From: Zhengitettix transpicula
Lineage: Eukaryota; Arthropoda; Insecta; Orthoptera; Tetrigidae
Assembly: GCA_037074705.1 (NCBI GenBank)
Contig: CM073590.1
Span: forward strand, 210,348,746 to 210,412,745
Length of the DNA: 64,000 bases
Reading direction: 5' to 3'
The notes under the pieces are model-generated. The model ran no database searches. It worked only from the letters and a program-made list of their open reading frames with translations, and was not told the origin of the DNA. A program made the translations under genes and the position numbers. Of this stretch, positions 1-12,300 are shown one piece after another; position 1 is the first letter of the stretch; each line of letters starts with the position of its first letter.

Positions 1-284
1 CATTCACGATTTAAACAACATGAAAAAATATTTCTGATTAATAAATTTACAAATTTAATAACTTGTTGCAACTATAAAATTGATTCGCATAAATTTTAAG
101 ATCAGAAATAGAAGGACATATTGTTTTTATGTTACAAATTCTCTGTTCTTCTATCGAAGATTATATATAAAATGCAAGGAACGACATAATAAAAAAACTT
201 GTCGCGTTGAAAATACAGCAATATTTCCAACATCACAAGTTCTTGGTTTTCAATTAGGAATTTATATTTAGAAAAGTTTTATGG

Positions 285-306
285 TTTACAATTGAGTGAA
301 CGTACA
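285..306 (+). repeat. 22-bp direct repeat, copy 1
   Basis: A 22-bp sequence beginning TTTACAATTGAGTG is repeated exactly at 814-835, 529 bp downstream. The flanks are only loosely similar. The pair could be the remnant of a larger decayed duplication. The DNA between (about 350-535) is richer in GC than its surroundings and is open for 50-90 codons on both strands. I do not recognise a protein in either frame. Confidence 0.5.
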
Positions 307-813
307 CGCAATGATTGAAATTAATGAATCCCAATCGTACGTAAAAAAAAAGTAGCTTTTTGGCTTGGTGAGGCCAGTTTCCGCCTTGGAAAATCCTGAC
401 CGACTGACGCAACTGATAATAAGAGCAAACTATATGTTTGAAGGGCTTCTTAAGAGCATAACAAAACCGAGCTCGAGCAGTGAGGACATCGATGGCCCAT
501 TTAGATGAATTGTTCGCAAATGTGCACATCATCTGAATATTTTATAACCATTTTTTTGTATCTACTGATATATATCTAGCCTTCAAATTAAATAAGCGGA
601 AGACATGGTATAAATTATCATTTTAAATTATGATTTCACTCATCATTTATGCTGAATTTCCCCTGTTGTATTTTTGTTTTGTTTTTTATCGTAATTGTTT
701 GCGAAACTGTGACGCATTCGGCGATGAAACTAGCGATGCGGCGATCACCGTAGAAACAAAAAGTCATTTGATACCTAAAAAATTTAGTTTAGAATTACTG
801 ATGGGAAGCGAAG

Positions 814-835
814 TTTACAATTGAGTGAACGTACA
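814..835 (+). repeat. 22-bp direct repeat, copy 2
   Basis: Exact second copy of the 22-mer at 285-306, in the same orientation. No terminal motif or target duplication was found that would identify the pair as part of a known transposon class. Confidence 0.5.
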
Positions 836-956
836 TGTTATAAGTTTTGAAATCCATCGTATTCAATGGTAACGGACTCACGGGAGTGTGACAGTTGGAG
901 TTACAGTCAGACATTTGCTACAGACAGACAGGTACATAATAACTGAACTAGGCAAC

Positions 957-1271
957 TGAACCTTCCCAGAGAGCTCTGGAAGAGGCTACCTTTGGGGGTG
1001 CCTTCTCTTCTCTCTGTTTTTTTTAACGAAGGTTCCCACAAGCCGAGGCACCTCGGTCAGTTTTGAAAGGTTTATGTTCCTGGACCGCAGACCTTCAGCA
1101 TACGGTAAGAGTTGTCCGCTATTCCTATTCGAATAGTCGGCCAACTGCCTCCAAAACTGGTTGAGGTATCCTTCCGCGTCCTCCTCCCCCTTGCAAATCC
1201 CTTTCTGTGATATTAAAGGAGAGTTTCCACCATTAGAATGTAGCATGTTACGCTAAAAAATAATAATAAAC
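957..1271 (+). mobile_element. R1 retroposon copy A, internally deleted
   Basis: Plus-strand copy of the R1 family. It starts in the 5' part (AACCTTCCCAGAGAG), carries the conserved segments CCACAAGCCGAGGCACCTCGG and GTCGGCCAACTGCCTCC in shortened match, then jumps straight to the 3' end (CTTGCAAATCCC, ATTAAAGGAGAG). About 200 bp of the family middle is therefore missing. It ends in an A-rich tail (GCTAAAAAATAATAATAAA), as expected for retroposition. The 64-86 codon frames that cross it are repeat-derived and are not genes. No target duplication was seen. Confidence 0.8.
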
Positions 1272-4200
1272 CTGGCTAGTTACGGATCAGATATAAAAAC
1301 GAGATGTTGAAGTGAAAATTTAGTAATGAAAAATGTAATTGAGAAAGAAGTGGAAAGATAATGTAAGATGTTTTGGAGCCGAATTGTGGAAGCGGCCCAG
1401 TATAATCATCCTTGTACCTGTTTGCTAGCTGTAATTGGAAAATGAGAAATACATACAATGGGACGGCCAACTGGACTCTGAGATAATTCCAGGAATTACC
1501 GGTAAAAACGGCGGTATGTCATTTGGACCCATGAAGTACATTTTGTTTGTTTGAATTATAAACACAGAAACAGAGTCCAAACGCCCCGAGAAAAGAGTTA
1601 ACGCGATTTAAACTCCTGAGAAGAAGAAAATATATATTAATTTAAATGGATATCATAATAATACTTGTTTTTGGTACCAATTAAATTAATTAAGAAACAT
1701 CGTTAAAATATTAATTAGCAAATCCAATCATAATGTGTAAATTTTCTTATTCACAACATTATATTTAATTTACAAACTTTTTCCATTAATTTTAAACATT
1801 GTAGCTTAATATCGCGAATGAATCGAATCGAGTCAGATTATTCAGACATTTATTTACGTACGTTTTCATCATGTTCTTATAAAATCGTAGTGTAGGAGGA
1901 TTTTGTAAGAGTTGTTGCACAGTTTTGTTTCCTTCTGTTTAGAACACATTTGTCATGCTTCCTCTTGCTTGAGTCACGTGGTTGTCAAAGAATGGGAACT
2001 TCAGCTACTTGAACAAGTTTGTTAACGTAGCCGTTATTCATACTAAACCAAAAATTGTGAACTATTCCTCCTGATATGCAAGACAATTAATACGTCCTCT
2101 GATTGGCGCTAATAGAAGAATGAGGATAATCTTAAGCAATAAACCTATCCCTGTATAATAAGCACAATGGTTCCCAGGGGACAAATTCGGTGAAATGAAA
2201 AGCAGTGTTTTCATTCACAAAATAAAACTGTTTAAAACCATAATACTTATCGAATGCCCTCAAAACGTTTTTTTAAACAAACAAACAATTACTTAACCAA
2301 TAATAGTGATGATTTTGTATTTCCAAACTTGAGATATAGAAAAGACAAAACTCTATTTTCTTTTAGGCAGTTATGACTTGCAACCAATTACATACAAATT
2401 TTAAGCTCTGAATCATAAAAATATTTAGTAAAAAAGCAAGAGAATTATATTTAAAAAAATAGTTTTACATAAGTTTCTAGTCGTTGTGACTGACATATTA
2501 TTTTGTTATTTTCTTATTGTATTTTTATTTTAATTGTACATATATTTTATTTTATTATAATCACTAAATGTTAATATGAATGTACAAAATTTAATGATTC
2601 TATTAAGTAGCAACTTTTTGCTACATAAAAAATATTATTATTAGCGTTTTTCACTCTGTTGATTTTTCCGATTCATCACTTCCAATATTTCTATAAAATG
2701 TTATGTTTTCTGATTTATTTCTTGCATAATTATCAACGCTATACAGACACACTTTGCCATTAAAAATTACTTTGTCCTCAAAATTTAATTTCGAATTACT
2801 TTTACTTAAACATACAATTATTTTTTTTACTAAAATGTCGTTTTAAAAGTTATAAGTATTTAACAAACTATAGCAACGGAAATAATTCAATTTTTCATCT
2901 TGATAAAATAAAAACATCGTTTGGAAATCCGAAGGCAATTAGAAATAGCACGGTACAATATAAAATGTCTCTTTCAGTTCTAATTCTCTATCACTATTTA
3001 AGAAACTAATTAATACACGTCCAAATCCTGATCGAATTAATTTGGCAAGGTATCAGAACTATGTTTCAATTTGTTGATTCTAAGCAATGAGTAATTGAAA
3101 AATATGTATGATTGGTTATCGAGACTCTCCATTTAGTAGATAATTAATTAAATTTATTATTAATTTTGTTGTATATATATTTTTTAATTTAATAACAGAA
3201 AATTTACTTGATTGACAAATTAATGATACTAAAATATTATACAATTCGTCCACATATACAAAGTGCGCACTGTAAAATATGAAATATCTCACGCTGGAAT
3301 GCAAGACAAACTAGAATGGAAATGACAATTGAATTTTTTTTTGAAAATGTAATAAAAGACAACCACGGGAATTTCTTACGTAAAGTTCAACCGGTGTCAT
3401 CGGGAAATGGCAAAGGTCGTTTCTTCTTCTCTTGCTTCCTAGAGAAAACCCTCATTCACAGCATATTTGATGTCTTCTTTCTCAATCGTCCAGTCAATTT
3501 TAGCAACACGACTTCCTCTGCTATCTCATTGCAATTCGTCGAATTCAGAGGTTATTTGATCGGAAGATCTGCAATCCTGAGCCAGAGGCACCTTGCCAAA
3601 CTCTATCCTCGCTCTACGACCGTCCAGTCCGTTTTCACCACAGCTTCCTTCCTGCTCCCATGTAAAACTGCAACATCTGCCTTGACCTTTTTCAGCTTCT
3701 CTGACCAGTGACCACCCGCTGCGTGGGTTATTCAAAAAAACTTTTCCCCTCCCGATTCCAGGCGTAGTTCATCGTTTTCGAAAGCAAATTCTTGTTCCCT
3801 TAGTGCGCAATTTGTGTCTATCGTCAATGTGAATACCAATATGGAACATTTTATCCTCCAAAATTATAAATGAGGTACACTCAAGTGACTTATGAGATAA
3901 AAAGTTTTTACTGGCAATCCCTGGAATTTTCTTGGAGTTGGGTTGGCTGACCCAAGTTTTAGATCGGCAGTCACTTCGGGTGGGTAAAAATATCAACGTT
4001 TATTTATGTTATGTTTGTGTGTTCGTGTGTTCCTGACTATATTTTTATACACGACCATTTAATTTAGGATCATGGTCCCGACCTTCTGGTAATAAATAAG
4101 ATGCTGAATTCATCTCCATAAAACCACATTGGAGCGCGATGTGTATAAAGTAAACGAATTCATCCATCTATTTACGATTTTTGAAACGTACTACATTGGT

Positions 4201-5252
4201 TTTTACTCTTGAGCCGCAATATCGGACGTAAATTGTGTCAGAATGCGCGCCGAAGCGATGGAGCTTGTAGATGTTAATACACTATCGCTAAAACAGATCA
4301 CGAACTAATGGTGCACTCAGAAAGAGGTCATCTACGGCCGCTATCCGCACAATTTAACTCGCGTTAATTCGGCACAGTCCGCCATCAACTACAGGGATAT
4401 GCAATTACAGTCGCGCGTCCTACACAGTCAGGTATAAAAACACGCTACACTCGCGCCTCTTAATCCAACCCTTCCTTCTGTGCTCTACAATTACTCGCTT
4501 TTCATTGAGTAGAATTCCTTCCGCTCCCTCTATTCAATTTTCTGCGTTTAACCAAAGGCCTCGTTGCTTAACGGGCAAACGAAACGATATACAGGTTCGG
4601 ACGAAACAATACAATTGTTTTATAACTTAATTAATTCTATTATTTTCAAATAAATATGAAATCATTAGGAAAATAATATACGATGACTCTACGTCCGTAC
4701 TGCAGCATTGCTATTCCTCGTAAGAACCCTGGTACGACTTTTCTTTTAATTCTGCAGAATTTTTTGCAGGAATACTCACTTGAAATACATAGAGTCTCAT
4801 ATCATTGATCGATGCAATATTTTTCGGTGCATAATAATAAGGCTGATACAACCTTCATCTCTTAGAAACTATACAGTTCTTTAATAGAATCTACCACTTA
4901 TTATTATATGCAAAGATTATTTGCATAATGTAACGAAATAATATTTTTACTTCCAGTAACAACTTTGAAGTATACAAGATTTTAACTATAGAGCAGCCAA
5001 CCAAGGAATCAAAACAGTTCGTTGCTGGATAAAGCTGTTCGTAGGCAAAGTCTTCATCCCCATCACTATCATTCAGCTTGAAAGGGTAACTTACCTACGT
5101 AGAGTAAATAACCGAAAGCAGAGAGTTAATGCGTGAGTATATATGAGTATTCCCGTTCAATCGAATGAAGATACTTTTTTATCATATGGTGTGACGTATA
5201 AGCGGTTAAGAACGAGTCGATAACTTCATTACACGGACTGTAATGGTTAGGA
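1272..5252. other. Unassigned AT-rich DNA
   Basis: No recognisable gene. A GC-richer patch at about 3390-3740 has open frames of 131 codons (plus) and 69 codons (minus), neither resembling a family I know. A TATAAAA box at 4433-4440 lies in a locally GC-rich stretch (4200-4500), but no convincing coding sequence follows. The stretch around 2500-2650 is very rich in A and T and could be an old retroposon tail; this is not demonstrable by eye. Confidence 0.5.
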
Positions 5253-5576
5253 TTTTTTTTAGGGCAAGAGGCTACATGAGGGTGATCCACATTGGGCAAC
5301 TCCCCTTTAATAGAATAGTAAGGGATTTGAAAGGGGGGATGCGGAAGGGTAGAGGAAGGTAGCCAAGGGTTACTAGGGCCCCCGGGCTATATTTTAAGGA
5401 TCCTACCCGGCATTCGCCTAAAGAAATGCTGGGTAAACCCTAGAAAAACCTGCATCGGGTAGGTCGGGCATTGGGTACTTGTCCCACGCCCTTCCGATAG
5501 CGGGAGAGGAGTTTGCTGTGGGGACGCAGGATTCCCTTCTCCGTGTCTCGACCAGTTTAGGAAGCAGCTGGCCGAT
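5253..5576 (-). mobile_element. R1 retroposon copy B, 5'-truncated
   Basis: Minus-strand R1 copy. It opens with the complement of the A-tail (eight Ts), then AGGGCAAGAGGCTACATGAGG. It continues through the family 3' half (GGGCCCCCGGGCTAT, GGATCCTACCCGGCATTCGCC, GGGTACTTGTCCCACGCCC) and stops abruptly at GGCCGATTTTG, where other copies continue for about 230 bp. Truncation at the 5' end with an intact 3' end is the usual result of incomplete target-primed reverse transcription. The 77-codon frame across it is repeat-derived. Confidence 0.85.
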
Positions 5577-8182
5577 TTTGAATGTCGGCTGATTTTTGTA
5601 AGATCCAATTCATGTTTCATAACGCGTTTTTAGTCTCGTGTGTATGTAAAATGTGGAGAACAGAGAAATCAAATAATAAAAACATCACATTCCAATATGG
5701 TATATAATTTTGTCTATTTACGTATTTCGAACTTTATTTAATTGCTAAAAAACATCTTCCTTTTCCTCAACAGTGGGTATTAAGCATCACAATTATGCAC
5801 TATTATGTACATAATATGTCGATCCAACTACTAGCGTTTATCTCAAATCGCAAGGCAATCTGAAGTTCTCAGGTCAATTTGGAGGAACATTGTATGAAAA
5901 CAAACAACTTGTATAACATATGAACCAGATGATTTAAAAGAGTAATTTTGTAGGTAGATAATTGATCATTTTATTGTAAATTTCATCACTATTATCGTGT
6001 TCAAATTTTTCAATAAAAACTGGTTAAATATGATATCGATTATGTAATGTTAATAAATCAGTTTTAAATTAATGTTTCTGCTTGTATATATATATATTTG
6101 TATCTCACGTTATCAAACCAACTCTGCACAATATTCAGACATAAATAGATTACGTATATGGTTTTATATATAAATATACTTGATTTGGTAAATAATAAAG
6201 TTTTGAGACATCAAGGAATTTTATTTTCATTTCATAGTCCGATTTTTGTTGCAGTACACACCTATGTGTTGAAATTATCAGTGAAGTGAAGAAAAATATA
6301 CCATTTACAAAAAATAAATAAGTCATAGAGCAAAAAATATAGTTTCCAAGTTGGAATATTTACCAATTATCATTGCATCTTGATTGCGAAACATCTCTCA
6401 TTTGCGACATGGAGATTATGGATGGTAAAAAAAAATGGACGAGTAACGGTACAATAAGAAGTACGTATAAGAAGCACAGGAGAAGCTCAGATAATGGTTT
6501 CCCTTGGAGCTTCGGGACTTCCTTTCCGAATCAGGTCCCCAAACAACGTAGCCATTTCACATCCTCTTCACGGTGCTTTCTGAACCCGCTATATAATTTA
6601 CACAGCGATTTAGCTGCGTTACGGGAAATGCACATGAAAATTTATTAATTTTTTGTTCGTCGAAAGTTGCTTGCAACGGATGAGAAAGCGAATTACTCGA
6701 TTTGTTATCTACGGACACCTGGAAAAGATCGTACGGCGGCTGGTAATTTCTAAACCAGCTAATTACACATTTCTCTGTGTGGCATCCTAATCGAACAATC
6801 AACCTTGCTTGTATTTCTGTACCATGAAAGCTATTATAATTAAATTAGCGGTGAATTAGATTAACTCTCAAACGTTTTTTTGTGCTTCTAAACCTGTTTA
6901 GATATTAACCAAAGAAATGTCCAACATAATTAATTCGCAGTCCTGATATTAATATTTCAGATACGTAATTGTTATGCATACGACCTATCAAGCCAAAAAA
7001 ATAGATCTGCAAGTTACGAAGTAATACGACCGTCCATCATTTTAGCTCAAATAATCAATTCCTTCAAGAATATTACATGATGTCATCATAATTTTTCCAT
7101 AATTAATTAGTTTAAAAATAGGGATATGAACTTAAAGAAAATAAAAAGTCATATTGATGATAGAAATAACTTTTTTTTAAACAATTATAGATAATAATAA
7201 AAACCTATCATCTAATTTTTTTTTTTTAAAAAAAGTCATGTTTATCATCACCATTATGACTTTATCTAACGGCGAACGAAAACATTACAGGAATGGTTTC
7301 ATGATAAGTGGCATAGCAACATACTGTTAATTTTAAATATAGGATTGTTAGTCTGTACCTTTTACACATATAACGTATATTTATTTTAAAAAAATTCATT
7401 TTAAATTTTTATTAGATTATCGTTCTTGTAATAACTATGTAATATTTTAAGATGAATATTTCATGAATTTTCATTCCCGACTAATAAATAGTAATTAATG
7501 TTAATAATAATATACTCAATATTTCGAACAATTTGGTTTCATCAACAAGATCGATTATTATTGTGAAAAATTTATGTTCTAAAATAGAAACATATTTATC
7601 GAATAATTATAAAAATCTACCCAGCTTCCAAAGATTTACTTTGATGACTATACTAGTGTAAAATATTAATTTATTCCATGAAAATACTCCTAAAAATACA
7701 CACATTCATATTTTCTGTCATAAATAAGCGAACTTATGATGAAGCATAACGTCGAAGAATAAAATAATCGAATAATACTTGTACCGATCACGGCTGTCAT
7801 ATTCGGTCACACTATACGTGAAATGAAAAATAAATATAGCATATTGCGTCGTATTAATTAGCAAGTCCGAGAATTATCTCGCCAAATTTTGTAGAGTGGT
7901 TTCGTATCACTTTATGATTACCTTGCATATTTAATACATTCGTTGAGCTCAATGGCAAATGGTAAAAATAATATATAGATCAGACTTACTGCCGGTTTTG
8001 CATTACTCGTTCCCAAAATTCTACTAAAAATAAAGTCTAATTTCGTAATAAGAATAATGAAAAATTCGAATGTGGAACAATTGTATGAAGCTAATATTTA
8101 ATATAATCTAGTAATTATTAATAAACGACAAAGCCAATATGCTAGAAAAATGTCTTAATTAATTAAAACTAAAAAAGCATTT

Positions 8183-8184
<2 letters not shown>
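5577..8184. other. Unassigned AT-rich DNA
   Basis: Nothing recognised. Short TA runs occur near 6088, and poly-T/A runs near 7170-7230. Open frames of 91 codons (6373-6648, plus) and 81 codons (6557-6802, minus) overlap each other and look like chance. Confidence 0.5.

Positions 8185-8230
<46 letters not shown>
8185..8230. repeat. (TA)n microsatellite, left flank of LTR-type element
   Basis: An uninterrupted TA dinucleotide run of about 46 bases. It directly abuts the TG start of the LTR-type element at 8231, and a second TA run follows the end of that element at 9199. The element therefore appears to have inserted inside a pre-existing TA tract. Confidence 0.95.
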
Positions 8231-8234
<4 letters not shown>

Positions 8235-9195
8235 ATACTATTTAGAGGCCAGTAATGATTTTTAATAATTGAATTGTTAGCGGTACCAATTCTTCAAAAA
8301 CAACAATGTGTCGGCGGGCTTTGTCGTGGGCTACAAACTGCAGTCTGTCTGATACCGTAGGCGGGAGAGGAAGTAAATTTTAAATCCAAGTGTAAAGTTT
8401 GGACAGCGAGATACTTTGTAAAAATAACTGCAAAGAGTAATCAAATATTTGCGCCACATTAAGATTCCTACGCGTACTGAGATCAACATTTTCTACATAA
8501 AGACAATGTGTAACTATATGTCTGGCTGATGATCCGGAGGTGCAGCAGATCCAGTTCCCGGAGAAAAATTCAATAACTACGTCCGTGTGTTTGACAATCA
8601 AGTGTAGATTCAGTGATTCATGGCCTTTTTAGTGTAAAATAGAGTGCCCGAGCCGCGGAATCTAAGTCTGGTACCAGCCGAACATTTTTGTAAGTAGAAA
8701 CCAAGTTAATTAAGTTTGTAAACGATAGTTAAAGGGTATTCGTCAGATTTCGTTCGTATCTTTTTGGTTTTGTTTGTTAATTTCTTAATTTATAATCTAT
8801 ATGAGATTGTAACGGAAATTCTATGATTGTTCTTTACTTATCAAGCCCAGGTAAACTTTAAATGTATTTAACCTCCGAGAAAATGTTATAGATTTCTATT
8901 AAATAAATAAATGATGTCATAAAGTTTAAAATAGTAATTATTTCTCAATCCGTTCTGTTAAAATAAAATAAACTGTTTCAGAACGAATTACCAATTTAAT
9001 CAAACTGCAAATTAATTGTTTAAATAATTCAACAAAATTTTGTTTGTTAATTAATTAATCTCCTCTTTTTAATCATTACATTTTTGGCTTCCACAACGTG
9101 GGGCAATTCATTCATTAAATTAACTTCTTATTAATCATTACATTTTTGCTGCCTCAACGTGGGGCGATTAAATTTCAACATTCTTTTTAATCATT

Positions 9196-9198
<3 letters not shown>
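8231..9198 (+). mobile_element. LTR-type retroelement in a (TA)n tract (family L, copy 1)
   Basis: A 968-bp unit that starts TGTTATACTA and ends TCATTACA, flanked by ATAT on both sides and by TA microsatellites beyond that. Near the 3' end are two tandem units, each with TCATTACATTTTT followed by a primer-binding-like motif (TGGCTTCCACAACGTGGGGC at 9085-9104; TGCTGCCTCAACGTGGGGC at 9147-9165). The ending resembles the tRNA-Lys type primer-binding site (TGGCGCCCAACGTGGGGC, recalled from family knowledge). The last 130 bp match the complement of the element at 41614-42611. No gag or pol frame is present, so it may be a solo LTR or a small non-autonomous element. The 73-codon minus-strand frame inside it is not a gene. 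Confidence 0.65.
9085..9165 (+). promoter_or_regulatory. Duplicated primer-binding-site-like motif
   Basis: Two copies of an ..AACGTGGGGC motif, at 9085-9104 and 9147-9165, each preceded by TCATTACATTTTT. In LTR retrotransposons a primer-binding site of this type lies immediately after the 5' LTR and pairs with the 3' end of a host tRNA (here tRNA-Lys-like). Its position inside the element, ahead of the terminal CATTACA at 9198, is unexpected. The match to the tRNA is partial, so function is an inference. Confidence 0.4.
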
Positions 9199-9238
<40 letters not shown>

Positions 9239-9250
9239 ATATATATATAT
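9199..9250. repeat. (TA)n microsatellite, right flank of LTR-type element
   Basis: TA run with a small TATGTATG interruption, continuing the microsatellite that the element at 8231-9198 interrupts. A 97-bp segment (9251-9347, TGGAAT...TTATCA) separates it from a third TA run at 9348-9372. That segment also begins TG and ends CA between TA tracts, but is too short to classify. Confidence 0.9.
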
Positions 9251-9372
9251 TGGAATAAAAATATTAATTTAGAGTTATGGACTCGGTCACAAATGTCGTA
9301 GGAACTATTCCGTGACTATAAATTCATATTTCTACTCCTATTTATCATATATATATATATATATATATATAT

Positions 9373-12300
9373 CCAAAACTATATATTATCTAAAAAAAAG
9401 TACCAAAATTTTAGACGAAACGTATTGAAATTATTTTTGCTTTAATTAATAATACATTTTTTTCTGATACATTGTCTGCGTTGGTTTTTTTTAACTAATT
9501 TTATGAATTAATGAATGGTTCTTAGGATCATGATAATTCTGATTAAGGTATAGTAGGAACGGGAAGAACAGATCCTAAAAAGAATTCCCTGATAGCGAAG
9601 GAAATCTCATTAACTGAGTCAGCCGTAATACGAGTACGAATGAGCGAGGTTTCTTAAATTGACTGCAATATTTACAAGAAGGATCTGGTGTACATGAGGG
9701 AGAAACGAGTTGCTTTATCTTCAATTCATTAACAATATTTCGCGTTCAGTCATCACTCGGTGAAAAAATAAATGGATAATTGACTCATGGAGGGTGAAAA
9801 CTGTCCGTATTCGGCCATGACAACACTTGCGTACGCGAAGTTTGAGAGAGGAAGCAACCATTTATTTTTGCTTGGAGGCCATTCGAGAATTAGCAGTCTT
9901 TTCGTAACAGCATTTGGCAACACATTCTTGAGGTTTCTTCGCCTAGGGAGCGCAAGGAATTCAGAACGACGCGACGCATCTAGTCCCGCGTGCCTAGGCT
10001 CAGCCAAACGAGGAACTGGTTCTGGTTGTGGCGGTTCTGCCTCCTTTGCTTCTCTCCCCGTCAATTACTATAACGCTTAGGACGCTTCGTCAGTCACACA
10101 CGAGTCTCATAAAGACTCCCACACAAAGGTCACGCATTTGTAGAACAGTGCACGTAAATAAACAACACACACATTACGCGGTTTTTACATCACACGACAA
10201 CCATCTGCTATTACGCTCCCATGAGAAACAATGTAAGCTCAGGAATTCTCAGATTTCTAGGGCGACGCGGTCTTCCAACGTGACCGTTCAAGGAGCACGT
10301 GAATTATTTCCCGTTTTCGACGATAAACGTCAGGCGTTACCTTATTTATTTAACCAGAAACAGTTCCAATAAGTAATTTGACACAATTTCTTCTGAATAT
10401 AGGAAACGGGAAAGAAAAGAGTATAAAGTTCCATCCGACGCGCATGACGTTAACGAGAACCGCTTTCCACATTTTCAGATATTACGAAAAAGAACCACAC
10501 AGTCGTTACGTAGTATTAAATACACTAATTCAAATTTAATAAATACAATTATATATATACAACCTTAAGTGCCATATAAGATATTCGAATATAAGAAAAT
10601 ATAATTGATATGAAATACAAATTAATTAATTAAAAATTGAAATAATAATGAGAGAATATAATTAAAATAAATAGTATACATTTTGTCAAATCTTGTAAAT
10701 GTGACATAAAATTTTCTTCAATTCATTCGCAGAAATTGTGTGAAATTGGTAGATAGTGAACAACAAAATTTTGACTACTTAAACATCATTGTGGAGTACA
10801 GAGATTAACAAAAATATTTTGTACCAGAAATTTAAAATATACGACAATCCGTGGACGTTTAGATTCTTGTGCGAGTTTCCAAAATTCTGTTAAGGAAGTA
10901 AATTTAATCCGCATCTGAAATTTGTGGTTCTCCTCCAATTTCCAAGCCGCTTTTTCTGCAAATATGATTTAATAAATTATGAGTCCATAATAGCTTAAAT
11001 AAATGGGTTCATAATATTTTAAATTTATTAATCAACCAATTTTTGTTTTATCTGTTTAAACTTCTTTTATTAATTATATTTGCTTTTACTCATGGAGCAT
11101 TCTTAATTTTTTTTAATAAGATCCTACGCAGTTTATATTCAAGGCTAAATAATGATTTTCTCATATCCTTCAAAATCTGTAACTGTTTGAAAAGTTCTAC
11201 AATGCTCACAAGAAACATTAAGTCAGAAAGCCAAGTTTCATTTACTAGATATTTTTGGTTTTCTATTTTAAATGGAAGCTTGACGAAAGTCTGTAAACAT
11301 TCTGGTTGATACCGGTGTTTAATGGTGAATCATTGAGCAGTCTTCTTACTCATTCACTCGCAACTTTTTAAGTTTTAAATTGACGATGTGTTTTGACAAA
11401 ATATTATTTCCTTAGTTCAATTAAAAAGATTCCGCACAAAGCGTTCTGAAATAATAAAAAAAAATCGGCTCTAAATATTGAAATACTTTACGAAGAGCCG
11501 CACTTGCAGTTCGTTGCTGTATGGAGACTAGATCGTCAGTTGCTAAGATAAGATTTTCAAGCACGAGTATCCTAATTCCCAAAAATTCCCCTTAGTCACA
11601 CACAGGAAGGAGGCGAAGATTTTTTCCTGATATATAATTTATTTTCAAGTGCAAATATTTATTTTTATGCAAAGGGTAACAAAAGCTTCAGCTTGAGAGA
11701 GAAGTGTTTTAAGTACTTATAATGGTCTATTATAACCACTGGAACTTAAACAAAACACGAAATTTAGTAGAACAAAAGTTCTACTCCTTTATCAGTTCAT
11801 TATCTTAAAGAGAATAAATATCGCTTTCCGTACAATGTAGGAAAAAAGTATTTGTAATAAATAGCGCTTTCTCGAACCGTAACTTTATACTTGTTTATAT
11901 TAATCTGTAAGTGCATAATTCTAAATTTTACACCGGTCACCACTGGTTGTGACGTTGATCAAGCACGGCGATCGCGCTGCCACCGCCCTCACCTTGTCTC
12001 CGCCGAATACACGCAGGAATGTAAAAGGTGGCCGAATAAGCTTCGGATTGTAGCCCCAAGAGCAACCTTCGACACTAAAGAAAGCTCAGATTATAAGAAA
12101 ACATTATTTGTATCAAACTTGACCAGTCTTTAGAAAGGTTATTTGAGACACTGAAGCAGTAAACCCGTTCTCATAGAAGGCAAATAGATATAACTTACAA
12201 CAAACACTAACTGTTTTGTTGTTTTACAGCCGACATTCATATTTATAACGTTCCATTCCAATAGATCGATGTGTTTAAAAAATCGAAAATTTTTTATCAA

